NCBI GenBank assembly: GCA_028023455.1
Contig: JAQFVV010012396.1
Coordinates: forward strand, 6,426,085 to 6,490,084
DNA length: 64,000 nt
Direction: 5' to 3'
Origin: Epiperipatus broadwayi
Taxonomy: Eukaryota > Onychophora > Udeonychophora > Euonychophora > Peripatidae
How positions within the stretch are numbered: the stretch's first letter is position 1; each line of letters opens with the position of its first letter. The translations under genes were made by a program, and so were the position numbers. The notes under the pieces are model-generated. The model was not told the origin of the DNA. It made no database searches and saw only the letters and a program-made list of their open reading frames with translations. Below, one piece after another: positions 38,710 through 49,125 of the stretch.

Positions 38710-40339
38710 AATAACATTGTATTGATTCGTTCGATTTAGCATAAGGCAGAGTAGTATATTTTATGCAATTGTCATAAGACTAAGTTAAAAATTTAAACCC
38801 ATCATATTTAAATAAAAAAAATATTTATAATCAGAATGCGTTTCTAACAATGGAGTGATTCGGAAATTTCATTTACATATAAATTTTATTAATTAGTAGC
38901 AACAAAATGCTGGTCTATTCAGTTTAGTATACTGGTAGATTATACGTGTACTGTAATATATTTCAAGTAATTGTCTCAAAACTAAGTAAAAAAGTAGTCT
39001 TCTTATATTTAAATAAAATATATTTACAATCAGAATATATTTTTAACAATGGGAGTGATTCGGAAATCTAACATTTTCATTTATATATAAATTTTATTAA
39101 TTATTGCAGCGATGTGATATCCCTATTGATGAAGCATCTTTACGTCCAACACAATCTGCATACCCTCATATGGTGGCTCTGTGTACACAGATTGATAATA
39201 ATACAAGAAAGACATTTTGCTTTCAGGGAAATTAAAAACGTTATTTTGAAAAGCATATAATTTAAAAGAAATATATTTCAAATAAATTACATAAAACAAA
39301 TGTAATTATGGTTAATTAATTTATATTAAAAATAAATTTAATTTTGCTTTTTGATATTATTGAAGGATATAGGTCTTACAGTATTCATAACTCAGCGGTC
39401 TATAAAATCTTAATCATTTGCATTCTATAGAGTTGTATTTGTGCAAAAAGAAATATGCAATAAAATAAGTTTTATTACCAAATAATTTTTTTGATTATAG
39501 CTTGTCAGTTTGTTATCCAATGAGCATTTATTTATTCTACTTACAATTTAGTTCTGCAAATAGATTTAAATCAATGTGGAAAACACTTTATAAACATTCT
39601 GACAATACATACATTATACCTATTTAAAAAAAGGAATAAATGTACATTCATAAACTCTGACAGATGTTTGACATAAATATGTCTAAAAATTATAATCAGG
39701 ATGTTTTTATTTGTTATACAAATTTAATGTGAATTAACGGGTTAGTTAATTTATTATCATTTGTAAGTCAGCTATTGTGATTTATATGGCGTGATTGTTT
39801 CTGAACACCTGCGTGAAATTGATAGTTTCTAATCCTATTTAATATAATCAATCTTTTTAAAGGATTTCTACATAATTGTTTCATGAAGTAATTTTTTTTA
39901 AAAAAAAGAGAAAATATTAATAACTAAGATATAAAAAAAATAATGGTTTTAGTTACAAGAAAAACACACATGTCAACAAAGCTATAAACTTATTTTTATA
40001 GACTAATTTTTCACTGTATATAAATAATAGAGTTGTTAGTAGCTTAGGATGACGTGACGTTAAACCATGGGTGTTAGTTCAATCTAGGAACCTTTAGTTT
40101 CGAATATATTACTTTACAATTGTAATAAACCATAAAAGTCTTTCTATATACTACACAGGATTACTTTTTTGTGTACTTTAAGACAAAATTTTTATATGCA
40201 TAAACATTGATATGATCAGAAATGACATTATTTCACATTGCTGATTCTAACACAAATATGGATATTTAAGGCACAATGACATATTTTCTGATTCACTTAT
40301 GTCAAAAAATTATATCATGGAACTGTAAAAGAATAAATT
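38710..40339. other. AT-rich spacer
   Basis: No gene supported. Blocks around 38790-38890 and 39000-39090 (GGAGTGATTCGGAAAT, TATAAATTTTATTAATTA) are two diverged direct copies of an unrecognised sequence. Confidence 0.5.
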
Positions 40340-40911
40340 GTTATTGTCATATCTGGCCTTGCCTTCAGAAGTGGACTAGTTCAGATTCCTTGAGCACTCA
40401 TTGCCACTAATCAATGTGTAAACATGTGTATATCCAATGTATAAACATGGCCAAAGGGTAAAACATAAGTATGACCAATGTGTAAATATGTGGATAAACC
40501 TACCATTAATTAGTATAGATCAATAGGCAATGATGCTCTCTGAATATGATTTCTTTTAGTAAGGTAAGGAATCTGGTAATAAATAGTCAGCCTTTTATTA
40601 GGAAAGCCAAAATGAAAGAGAGAGATAATATCTGTCTAACCTGAATACTGAATGTGCTTTCAATTGAAACCACTTCTAACAGTTAAGATGTTTCTACTAT
40701 AATGATTACTGATACATCTATGCAGTGAGGTAAGTCCACAATGGAATACTATAGCTGCTGTCCAGTACAGCCAGAACAGTCATGAGTATAACTCATGAGG
40801 TAAGTTAATATATACAGCTGGAAATGAGTCTGGCATGACCAACACAGTATTAACTACATTTATCTATGTAAATTTGTATTTATTAATTGCATAATATATA
40901 TTAATAATACG

Positions 40912-41890
40912 CTAATGTGTTGAAGATGAAACTATTCCACATAACAATTTATTTGGCTGAGCACTTTCAAGAGTTTCATTATTCAATATGCCAATATATG
41001 CAGAAATATTTTTTATATTAATCCATTTTCTGGAAATGGCAAAGCAAGTCTCTTTTCTATTTATAGAGTTGGCATCACTGGTCATAAAATAAGCTTCCTT
41101 GATCTTTCTCTTGATGTTATTTCTCTCTGTACATAATATATCAGCTTTGGAGGGTTCAAATCTATGGTTAAGCTCTTGCTGATGGTCGGCAAACATGGAA
41201 TTGTCTTCTTTTTTGGTTATTGGTCATATGTTTGTGTATCATCTATTGCCAATTGTGGCATGAATCTCACCATAGTAAACAGCACTCACCCCATAAAAGG
41301 GCACACAATCCTATGCACTACCCGGGAGGTTGCTTCAATGTTTCTTTTGTCTTTAGTGTTATTGATGAGCCTACTGGTATTTGGAGGAGTTCTAAATCCC
41401 AGTTTGAATTCTTTATGTAAAGTTTTACAACACTGCAGGAATGTATAGCCTAATTAGGTGTTATCTATCTTCTTTTTTATTGTTTTGATGAAGTCTTTTA
41501 TGAAAGCATTCAATCCTGTTGGCTATTGTTCTGTACTTGAAACCCATTCCTATTAAATCTCTGATGTAGCTGGTGTTATTTTTCTTATCAGATTCTAATT
41601 TACATAGATGATGATTGTGAAATAAAAAAGCAGATAGCCCTGTAAGTTTATGTGATTTGGGAGATTTTGAGAGCGGATCAAGGTAACCTCTGATGTGCAA
41701 GGGCTTAATCATCATGTAATAACTGAGTGCAGCAGTCTTATTATTAATCTTTAAGTCAAGGCATTTAACTACATTTTGACTATCTTCATATGTGCAATTA
41801 AAAGTTAGGCCAGAAAGAGTGTAGAGTTCATGTAAAATATCCAGAGTAGTGTTTTCCAGTGCTGCTATGAATATATATATATCTAATATA
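40912..41890 (-). pseudogene. Penelope-like RT C-terminus and GIY-YIG endonuclease
   Basis: A frame at 41461-41890 carries HELYTLSGLTF, then KCLDLKINNKTAALSYYMMI, the part of Penelope RT after the active site that leads into a SNHP-like motif. After frameshifts around 41180-41460, the last segment (40912-41196) contains FEPSKADILCTE, KRKIKEAYFM and NRKETCFAI, the C-terminal motifs of the Penelope GIY-YIG nuclease that makes the priming nick. Several frameshifts make it non-functional. Confidence 0.65.
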
Positions 41891-41991
41891 AATTGCTAAA
41901 AAATCAAGTCATATGATTTAATTTTAATAAAGCTCATATTTACAAATGTTATATATAGAGCTCGCAAAACAAGCTTTGAGAATAACCTCAA

Positions 41992-42031
41992 CCCCAGACC
42001 AGTTTCTGCTTCTGGTGTCATCAGTGAGATG
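41992..42031 (-). ncRNA. Hammerhead ribozyme motif, unit 1 of copy 4
   Basis: Minus strand: stem I strand ATCTCA, intact core CTGATGA (42018-42024), CACCAGAAGCA as stem II region, GAAAC, TGGTC, TGGGGT. Stem I can form six pairs (A-U, C-G, two G-U, C-G, A-U). Stem II has lost its first pair relative to the copy at 42725. Confidence 0.5.
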
Positions 42032-42350
42032 CCAGGATATTCATTAGATTAATAATACTAGGACAAGCCCAGCACTTTATCTAATGTATAACTATTGAGA
42101 AGAAAATCTGAAACTTTCAGACATTCATATGTCTAAAAATCCGGCTATCTAACTCAAATAGCGATATGGGACTGAACTAAGTTCAGATACCCCATATATT
42201 AATAGCTTTAGCAATATGGCTATTTGAGTTAGATAGCTGGATTTTTAGACATATGGATGTCTAAAAGTTTCAGATTTTCTTCTCATTAGTTATTCATTAG
42301 ATAAAGTGCTGGGATTGTTCTAGTATTTTTAATCTAATGAATATCCTGGC

Positions 42351-42390
42351 ACCTCACTGACAATGCCAAAATCAGAAACTGGTCTGGGGT
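42351..42390 (+). ncRNA. Hammerhead ribozyme motif, unit 2 of copy 4
   Basis: Plus strand: ACCTCA, core CTGACAA (two changes from CTGATGA), TGCCAAAATCA, GAAAC, TGGTC, TGGGGT. Stem I ACCTCA/TGGGGT gives six pairs with one G-U. Core changes make it probably inactive. Confidence 0.5.
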
Positions 42391-42724
42391 TTAGGATATT
42401 CTCAAAGCTTGTTAAGAGCTTGTTTTGCGAGCTCTATATATAACATTTGTAAATACGAGTTTGAATAAAATTAAATCATGTGACATCTGACTTGGATTTT
42501 TTATCATTTTTTTTGCTATTAAGGCTTTGGTGATTTTATATTGCTAAAGCTATTAATATATGGTGTATCTGAACTTAATTCAGTCCCATATGGCTATTTC
42601 AGTTAAATAGCAGGATTTTTAGACATATGGATATCTGAAAGTTTCAGATTTTCTTCTCAATAAATATACATTAGATAAAATGCTGGGCTTGTCCTAGTAT
42701 TTTTAATCTAATGAATATTCTGGC

Positions 42725-42764
42725 ACCTCATTGATGATGCCAGAAGCAGAAACCAGCAGGGGTT
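42725..42764 (+). ncRNA. Hammerhead ribozyme motif, unit 3 of copy 4
   Basis: Plus strand: ACCTCA, core TTGATGA (42731-42737), stem II TGC / loop CAGAA / GCA (42738-42748, three perfect pairs), GAAAC (42749-42753). The following TGGTC is damaged (CAGCAGGGG), so the cleavage site is lost. Stem II again pairs through bases different from the 12042 and 14397 copies. Confidence 0.5.
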
Positions 42765-43070
42765 GAGGATATTCTCAAAACTTGTTAATAGCTTGTTTTG
42801 CGAACTATATATATAACAACTAATATAAATTGTACCTGGTATTGATGTTTGGAATTTTGGAAGCAATTGTTGTTCAAAGTGATTTAAAACAACACTGGAG
42901 GCAATCCCACTCAAAGGGAGACCAATTAGCCAACCATTGTTCATTCTATACCAGTTGTTTTTGTATATATTTGTTCTAATAAATTATGCATATTAACTTC
43001 ATGTGTACATATTTTTATTGATATTACTGTTGCCCTGAGTGTGAAACCTGGAAATCAGACCAAGCACAAC

Positions 43071-43210
43071 AGATTTGGTGCAGTCAGACAAAAGATTTCT
43101 TTTGTCCTATGACTGGAAAAATAGTATAAAACACCAAACAACAGATTTGGCACAGAAGACAAAAAATATACATATTTCCTCCAAGACTGGAAAAATTCAG
43201 TAAATACATG
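43071..43210 (+). promoter_or_regulatory. Duplicated primer-binding region of gypsy copy A
   Basis: Directly after the 5' LTR, AGATTTGGTGCAGTCAGAC (43071) is followed 72 bp later by AGATTTGGCACAGAAGAC (43143). The first is in the place of the primer-binding site. TGGTGCAGTCAG resembles the complement of a tRNA 3' end, perhaps tRNA-Ser, since related elements use TGGCGNAGTCGG. The second unit repeats the downstream GACTGGAAAAAT as well. Confidence 0.55.
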
Positions 43211-43386
43211 AGCACGTAGTTAGACATTCATCATATTAAAATCACTATTCTGCCTAAAATGGTGTAAAATTCTTTCACTTAAAACTGTCCAAATTAAAAA
43301 AAGATTCGGTAGATTCATAAGAAAAACTGATTGCAAACATAAGTGTGTCAATTAAAATCAACAAGTGTTTAACTGATAATAAAGCA

Positions 43387-44066
43387 ATGGAAGCTCTCCC
43401 TCCTAGATTAGAAACTTCATTGGAACAGTTACAAACAGTAGTTGTCAAAATTAAAAATTACAAGTCACAAAAATAAAAATCGGTACTTTGTTTTTCTTAC
43501 ACAGAAATGAGGGAAAATTAAAAAAATGGCTATCCAACTTATCCTGATGACTGATTAAGTTATAAACAGCAATAAATTTTTCACCTACAAGATAATCATA
43601 TCAATAAATCTGAGGTAAAATTAGACACATTAATGACCATAATAGGTCCTCAAACTTACGAGGTACTCAAGTTTCAATCTATGACAGAAATACCAGCTGA
43701 CCTAGATTTTAACAAAACATTAACAACTCTCACATATTATTTTTCCCCAAAACCCTTGACAATAATGCAGAGTTATTATTTTAACCTCTGCAAGCAAGAA
43801 CAGTGGGAAAAGGACAAAGAATTTATGACAAAAATCTGATCATTGGCATTAAAGCGCGAATTCATAAAGCGTGAATTCAAAGAATTCCTGAATGAATTTG
43901 CAGCATAAATGATCACAATTTGAGATTTAAAATGCTAATGATGTTGGATTTAGATTTTGAAACAGTTGTAGCCCAAGCAGTACTAGCAGAATTAATAACT
44001 AGTCAGACAAACCCATTATAAATATTACTAAATATGATGTGCAAAAATTGAGCATAAGATAGGGAT
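43387..44066 (+). pseudogene. Gypsy copy A gag
   Basis: Starts MEALPPRLETSLEQLQTVVV (43387), breaks, then has GPQTYEVLKFQSMTEIPADL and YYFSPKPLTIMQSYYFNLCK (43633-43839). This is the Mag-clade capsid pattern with a YFSPKP segment. A stop in place of an Arg codon occurs after FMTKI at 43839, and a small deletion and stops follow. The intact counterpart is at 59449-59988. Confidence 0.75.
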
Positions 44067-44147
44067 AGACAGACACTCAGATAATTCAGCATCAAATAGT
44101 CTAATGTGTTGCTATGGATGCATTGAAAAAATTCACACACAGACAGA

Positions 44148-44640
44148 ATGCTCCATCAGTATACGACATGTATATTTTGCAAGCAGTACGGATATATGAA
44201 GGCTGCATATTTGAAATTAAAAAACAGACATCTGATAGGAGAATGGAAAAATCCATTCCAAAAAAATAGCAAAGGCATTTATAAGAAAAATAAACAAGTT
44301 GCTTGTGTAAATCATACTAAATATTATCAGTCTGGATTACACAGTGTTATAATTAATGATATGCTAGTTACAATAGAACTGAACACAGGGTCAGTAGTGT
44401 CTATTGTTTCAAAAAAGACCTGAGCTATCATTAATAAGAATAATGAATATAAGCTGCATCCTAACAGCAAGTCAATCTTAGATTATTAGGGCAATAAAAT
44501 AAAACTGTTGAGCCAAACAAGAGTTAAAATTAATATGCCTAACAAGATGATACACCTAGCACTAGTAGTGGTATCAGGCGATCATAGTAACTTATTAGGC
44601 TATGACTGATTCAGTCATTTAGGTTTTGCAGTGACAAAAG
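44148..44640 (+). pseudogene. Gypsy copy A zinc knuckle and protease
   Basis: Begins with a degraded knuckle (CIFCKQYGYMKAAYLKLK; the His and last Cys are replaced). The protease follows: INDMLVTIELNTGSVVSIVS, where the catalytic D-T-G reads N-T-G. A stop follows KKT at 44423. The end of the protease, with LLGYDWFSHLGF, is at 44600-44635. An aspartic protease without its Asp cannot process gag-pol. Confidence 0.75.
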
Positions 44641-45184
44641 TGAACCAGATAACAATATTAAGCAAAATGAATCAAAACATGCCAGCAAAGTACAAAACAG
44701 TTCAGTGGCCTAAACCTGTAGGACCCTGGTCTAGATTCCATGTGAACCATGCAGGCTCACGGAAAGACAAACTGCTGTTAATAGTTGTTGATTCATATTC
44801 ACATGGCTGGAGATAGTGCAAGTCCCCTTACTACAGTCCACAGTATCAATAGAAGCTCTTAGAGGACTATTTGCAACACATCGCCTACCTAAGTCAATAG
44901 TGTCCAATAATGGCACAGCATTTACAGCAAGTTCATTCAAATACTTTTGCACTAATAATTGCCTTGAGCTAGTGTACACCCCGCCATTCCATCCTGAAAG
45001 CAGTGGCCAGGAAGAGGCTAGTTCAAGAAGCAAAAAAGCTGATAACAAAAATGAATATGGGAAGCTGGAACTCCAAGATTGCCAGAATACTATTAGAACA
45101 GCACTCCACACCATGTACAGCAATAGGAAAGAATCCAGCAGAACTGCTATTCAACAGACAACAAACCTCTGTGAACTAACCTAG
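44641..45184 (+). pseudogene. Gypsy copy A integrase, joined to protease by deletion
   Basis: The frame passes from the protease tail straight to WPKPVGPWSRFHVNHAG (44708-44755), the start of the integrase catalytic core, without any reverse transcriptase. Continuing: LLLIVVDSYSHG with a stop, ALRGLFATHRLPKSIVSNNG (44850-44915), FHPESSGQEEASSRSKKADN (44985-45045). The DDE triad is damaged: the first Asp is Asn (FHVNHAG) and the second is Asn (VSNNG). The C-terminal part to 45570 is low in recognisable motifs. Confidence 0.8.
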
Positions 45185-45579
45185 CCCAATTCCAAATACA
45201 TAAAAAAAGGAAATAGCAAGACAAAAGTTTAAATAGGCACTCAGGTGCTATGCAGAATGTACTATGGATTTACAAAATGAATACCAGAAATAGTTACACA
45301 TCTGAAATGACTCCACACTGTAGTAGTTCAAACAGTAAATGGGTATCAATATCATCACCACCTAAACCAACTGGGACTGAATCACAGAAACAAGTACATC
45401 AAGAAAAAATGATAACCACCAAACTGAAGGCAGCAACAACCCAAGCAAACAACCAGGGACACGTCCATCAAACAAGGATGATGAATAAGAAAACTGGAGT
45501 AAACATTAAAAAGCAACAAAGCAGATTACACATAATCCAGCTTACCCCAATGACTGTTTTCCAGAGCTAAATTTAGCCA

Positions 45580-45589
45580 GGGGGAGGGA
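45580..45589 (+). promoter_or_regulatory. Polypurine tract of gypsy copy A
   Basis: GGGGGAGGGA directly before the 3' LTR start TGTCAT, the standard plus-strand primer of LTR elements. Confidence 0.8.
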
Positions 45590-46267
45590 TGTCATATCTG
45601 ACCTTGCCTTCAGAAGTTGACTAGTCCAGATTTATTCCTTATGTGATCAGATTGAGCACTCATTGCCACAAACCAATGTGTAAACATGTGGATAACCAAT
45701 GTGTAGACCTGTGTATAACCAATGTATAACTATGGCCAAAGGGTAGATAAACCTACCATTGGTTAGTATGCGTCAACAGGCAATGATACTCTCAGAATAT
45801 GATTGCTGCCAGTAAAACAGGGATCTGGCAATAAATAGTCAGCCTTTTTGGGGCAAGCAAGAATGAAAGAGAGAATTTTCATCTAACCTGAATGATAGAA
45901 CATGATCTCAATTGAAACCACTTCCAACAGCAAAGATATTTCTATTATAGACATAATCGATACGTCCATGCAGTGAGGCAAGTCCACAATAGGGCTGGAA
46001 GCTGCTAAGACTATGGCCAATTTGAGGCAAACTGTCCAGTACAGCTGGAAGTCTTGACTAGAACTCTGAGGCAAGCTAATATATACAGCTGGAAGTGAGT
46101 CCAGCAAAACCAATACAATATTAATTATGATTACCTATGTTTTATTGATTGTTTATGTATGTATATTTGTTCTAATAAATTATACATATTAACTTCAAGT
46201 GTTCATATTTTTATTGATATCACTTTTGCTTTGAGTCTGAAGCCTGCAATTCAGACTAAACACAACT
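45590..46267 (+). repeat. 3' LTR of gypsy copy A
   Basis: 678 bp, TGTCATATCTGACC to ACACAACT. Contains AATAAATAGTC near 45830, a likely TATA-like region, and AATAAA at 46174-46179 as a polyadenylation signal. The last base is T where CA is expected, a mutation of the terminal dinucleotide. Confidence 0.8.
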
Positions 46268-46272
46268 GTCAT

Positions 46273-48399
46273 ATTTTTAAATGTTCTGGTAACCTGGACA
46301 GAAACTAATTTATTAATAATGTAAATGCAAGAGTTAATCTGAAGTAACCTGAAGATTTCTATCTTTAACCTTTCATTTGGTTTTATTCAATATGTATCAA
46401 TATTAAACTAGTAGAGTTAATAATATATTTATCTAAAGAGGAGTAAATGCAATAAGTTAGCATTTGTAGATTAAATTGTATTAATTTGACAATTATTTGC
46501 AAATTGCATAGGCATTCTTGAAGCAGAAATATTTGTGATTTGAAAAATTAATTATAATGAGTGGATATTAATTTTGGTGAAAGATCTTTGTTATGAAAAA
46601 TTTAAAAGTAAAAAAAAAATTCATTAGAAGAAATTTGTGAAGGTAAAGTAAAAAAGGAGAGATATAGATTTGTGTAAATAAATAAATTTAATGATTTATA
46701 TGATACCTTCTGAAATATATATATACATTTTCATTTTACACTCTGTTATTATGGATTATTTGTTTGATCATTATATCAAATAATTTGTTTGAATTTCTTA
46801 TGTAAAAGAATGGAAAATGTAGGATCATCCTGGTTAATATTTAGTTACAAATATGAACTGTGAAACTTATAATTTTTGTATTTGTATATATATATATATG
46901 TATATTATAAGGAAATGGTATTGTTGTCTCTAAATAATGGATATAAACTTATGTAATCACTGTGTGCGTATGATATTTCATATTTGAAAGACTATATTGT
47001 CCAAGCAGTTTTTTTTTTTGGATGCCAATTACTAGGTTGTATGCAAAAAAAAAAAAAGTGCGACCATAGGTCTTATCATTTCTAGCTCTGTTTCGCAAAA
47101 TTAAAAAAAATATTTTATTGATGTGGATGACATGTTCATTCTTTTTTTTTTTATGCATCCTTTTTGAGAAATTATTCTTCATTTAGTAATTGTTCTGCTA
47201 GATTCTCTGTTCATAGAGGACAATTTCATAAAAGTTATTTTCATTGGTTAAAAATTATTTTGATTTAAAATAAAAGTTTTAAAAAATTGGGGAAAAAATT
47301 CTTTTACATTCAGTTTTTATAACTTATTAAAATTGATTTAAATATATCGATGAAATTAGAAATTTCATACAGTCATCATTTTTGACAGCGCTTCTAGTTA
47401 AAATTAATTATCTATATAAATAGTGAAAATATTTTTTTTCTTAAAAAAACTCACCTATAAATCTAATTTTATATCATTATCATCATAATGACCTGGTTAT
47501 TGTATCCATTTGATACGCTCATGATTGAGAGTAGATGAATCATGAAAACGTTTTTATGTAGAAAACCTATATTCAGTTCAACTAGCTATCCAGTATCAAT
47601 CAATAAATGAGTATCCAAATGTTATTATCCAGACATATCAGATGAGTATGAATCCACTGACTATATAATAATATATATTATTGAGAATGCAGCAATTTAA
47701 CCACTGCTGGATGAGATGTCATATTCCTATAGTTTGAAACCTGTTTGTATTTACTTTACAAAACGATTTCAAAGTACAAACTAAACTGTCTAAACAAATG
47801 TTTCAAGAATCTGTATGTTTTAAAATATAAATTAAGAAATTAGAAAAAAAATTAATTCCTTTAAATCATCAAGGTTCCTAAAGATTTATACTGTTATCAT
47901 CCATTAAGAACTAGAATAACGCTAAAATAATTTAATTCTAATTTGTTTTTTTATTTATGATCATTCACAAACGCATTAAAGCTTAATTTAGATGTTATAT
48001 ACTCAAAAACTAGATACGTGAAAAATTTTAAGACCATACTGTGATTCAGAAAAGATATCTTTATACTTTTATAAATATAAAAACGCAAAAGCACTTATAA
48101 ACAAAAAAACTGATCATAGAGACAGAATTACCTTTCATTTATATATGAATTAAATATGTGATGATAAAAAATAGACAAAAATTAAAAAAGGAATAAGACA
48201 ATAATGTAATCTCTCACTTCTCTTCTTGAACATCACAAAAGATATTAATAGTATGGATAGTAAATTAATTTGCACTTTGCCATTGAAATTTTTATATTTC
48301 TCTAACTCTGTCATTTAATTATTTAAGGAAGGATTTGATTAAATGTGATAATATATTAGACTATTTCCGTCATCTATCATTAAATGTTGAATGTCTAAA
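46273..48399. other. Gene-free AT-rich DNA
   Basis: No gene supported. A (TA)n run lies at about 46885-46905. Confidence 0.5.
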
Positions 48400-49125
48400 A
48401 AATTTTAAACTTTCTTTAAACTTTTCAAATACCAATACTTGTTAGTAATTATACATTTCAAGTAGTATTATTCTTCGCTCTTCTTCAAGCGTTGCTGACC
48501 TGACCAATGACAATATTACCATAGGAGTCAAACTTATGTCTTTAGATTCTTGAATGTCAGATTTTAAGACAAAGCTCTAACCAAATGAGCTATTCTGTCA
48601 AAGGCAACAATCAGTAGAAATTTTGTATACTTATCCATGAGAGTTGGTTCAAATCAAGATGATCCTCCATTTTTTCAATTAATTAATACTTTTTTATAAG
48701 AGTGAGATTAATTAGAGACTTCCAGACATTATGTATTGCCATACTGGGTTGACCAATATAATTATTTGCCATTGTCATATGAACAACTTCTTTGAATTTT
48801 CATTTTTGCATCTTTTCTTCTCTATCCAATATTTTTATTTTTTCCCAATTTAACATATGTTCATTAGTATAGTACATATATGGTTTGCTATTGTAGACAT
48901 CTGTTTTTTCTCTTTTAACCATTAGTATGTGTTATTTCAAATCAAGTGACAGATCTCACCAATGTATTTCCTTCCACATTCACATGGTATTTCAAAGATG
49001 CAGTTTTTTGTTTTTCAGCACTTCCAGCTTAGGCTTTTAAAAGTTAAGATTTCCTTGAAATGTGATATCACTTTGGAAAGCTGTTAATTTGTCCACCATT
49101 GCTAGTATGTATTGTAGTGGTATAT
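48400..49125 (-). mobile_element. Penelope-like element 3' fragment, with tRNA-like tail
   Basis: Minus strand. Near 48990 it encodes CIFEIPCECGRKYIGEI, a GIY-YIG nuclease start of Penelope type (the IPC-x-CG-x-YIG pattern). A degenerate nuclease region, a tRNA-like segment (48524-48600) and a block ending near 48400 (TTTAAAATTTTTTAGACATT) follow. The whole arrangement matches 52600-53210 on the opposite strand. The high-coordinate end (GATATCACTTTGGAAAGC, about 49068) is shared with 51792. Confidence 0.65.
48524..48600 (-). repeat. tRNA-like segment in Penelope-like 3' region
   Basis: Minus strand: GACAGAATAGCTCATTTGGT then TAGAGC gives a good A box with a GCTC/GAGC D stem; GTTTGACTCC is a B box-like T arm about 45 bp on. 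The anticodon arm does not pair well, so it is not a functional tRNA gene. The same segment is at 52994-53071 in the other copy. Confidence 0.5.

Larger units (their letters stand above)
41896..42819. mobile_element. Hammerhead-bearing retroelement, copy 4 (three units)
   Basis: A 924-bp insertion between perfect 13-bp direct repeats CTAATATAAATTG (41883-41895 and 42820-42832). It has one unit on the minus strand (about 41915-42170), one on the plus strand (about 42190-42530), and a second plus-strand unit in tandem (about 42535-42819). The ribozyme motifs of the two tandem units are 374 bp apart, which is the monomer length. All units share AAACAAGCTTTGAGAA, the TTAGATAAA...GCTGGG block and a hammerhead. 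No protein is encoded. It sits inside the RT active site of a Penelope-like element. Confidence 0.65.
40890..42954 (-). mobile_element. Penelope-like element nested in a gypsy LTR
   Basis: Minus strand. Reading from high coordinates: an RT segment with GLPLSGIASSVVLNHFEQQL (42838-42944), a hammerhead-bearing insertion (41896-42819), a later RT/thumb segment (PLHIRGYLDPLSKSPKSHKL, 41620-41715), and a GIY-YIG-type endonuclease C-terminus (HRFEPSKADILCTERNNIKR, near 41120). The order RT then GIY-YIG is the hallmark of Penelope-like elements. Where the catalytic Asp pair is expected, at the insertion junction, the codons give Tyr-Ile. Ends and target duplication are not resolved. Confidence 0.7.
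40345..43071 (+). repeat. 5' LTR of gypsy copy A (with nested insertion)
   Basis: Starts TGTCATATCTGGCC and ends AAGCACAACA. LTR sequence runs to about 40890, is interrupted by a Penelope-like element, and resumes at about 42955 (TGTATATATTTGTTCTAATA, matching 46160-46180 of the 3' LTR). Confidence 0.8.
40345..46267 (+). mobile_element. Ty3/gypsy (Mag-like) retrotransposon, copy A
   Basis: Both LTRs are present: 40345-43071, enlarged by a nested insertion, and 45590-46267. A purine tract GGGGGAGGGA (45580-45589) precedes the 3' LTR. Flanking GTTAT (40340-40344) and GTCAT (46268-46272) are a 5-bp target duplication with one change. The body holds gag, a damaged protease and integrase in order; reverse transcriptase and RNase H have been deleted between protease and integrase. 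It is transcriptionally or mechanistically dead unless supplied in trans. Confidence 0.85.

Noticed and set aside
44731-45123. 130-codon minus-strand frame
   Set aside because: It is the opposite strand of the gypsy integrase pseudogene.
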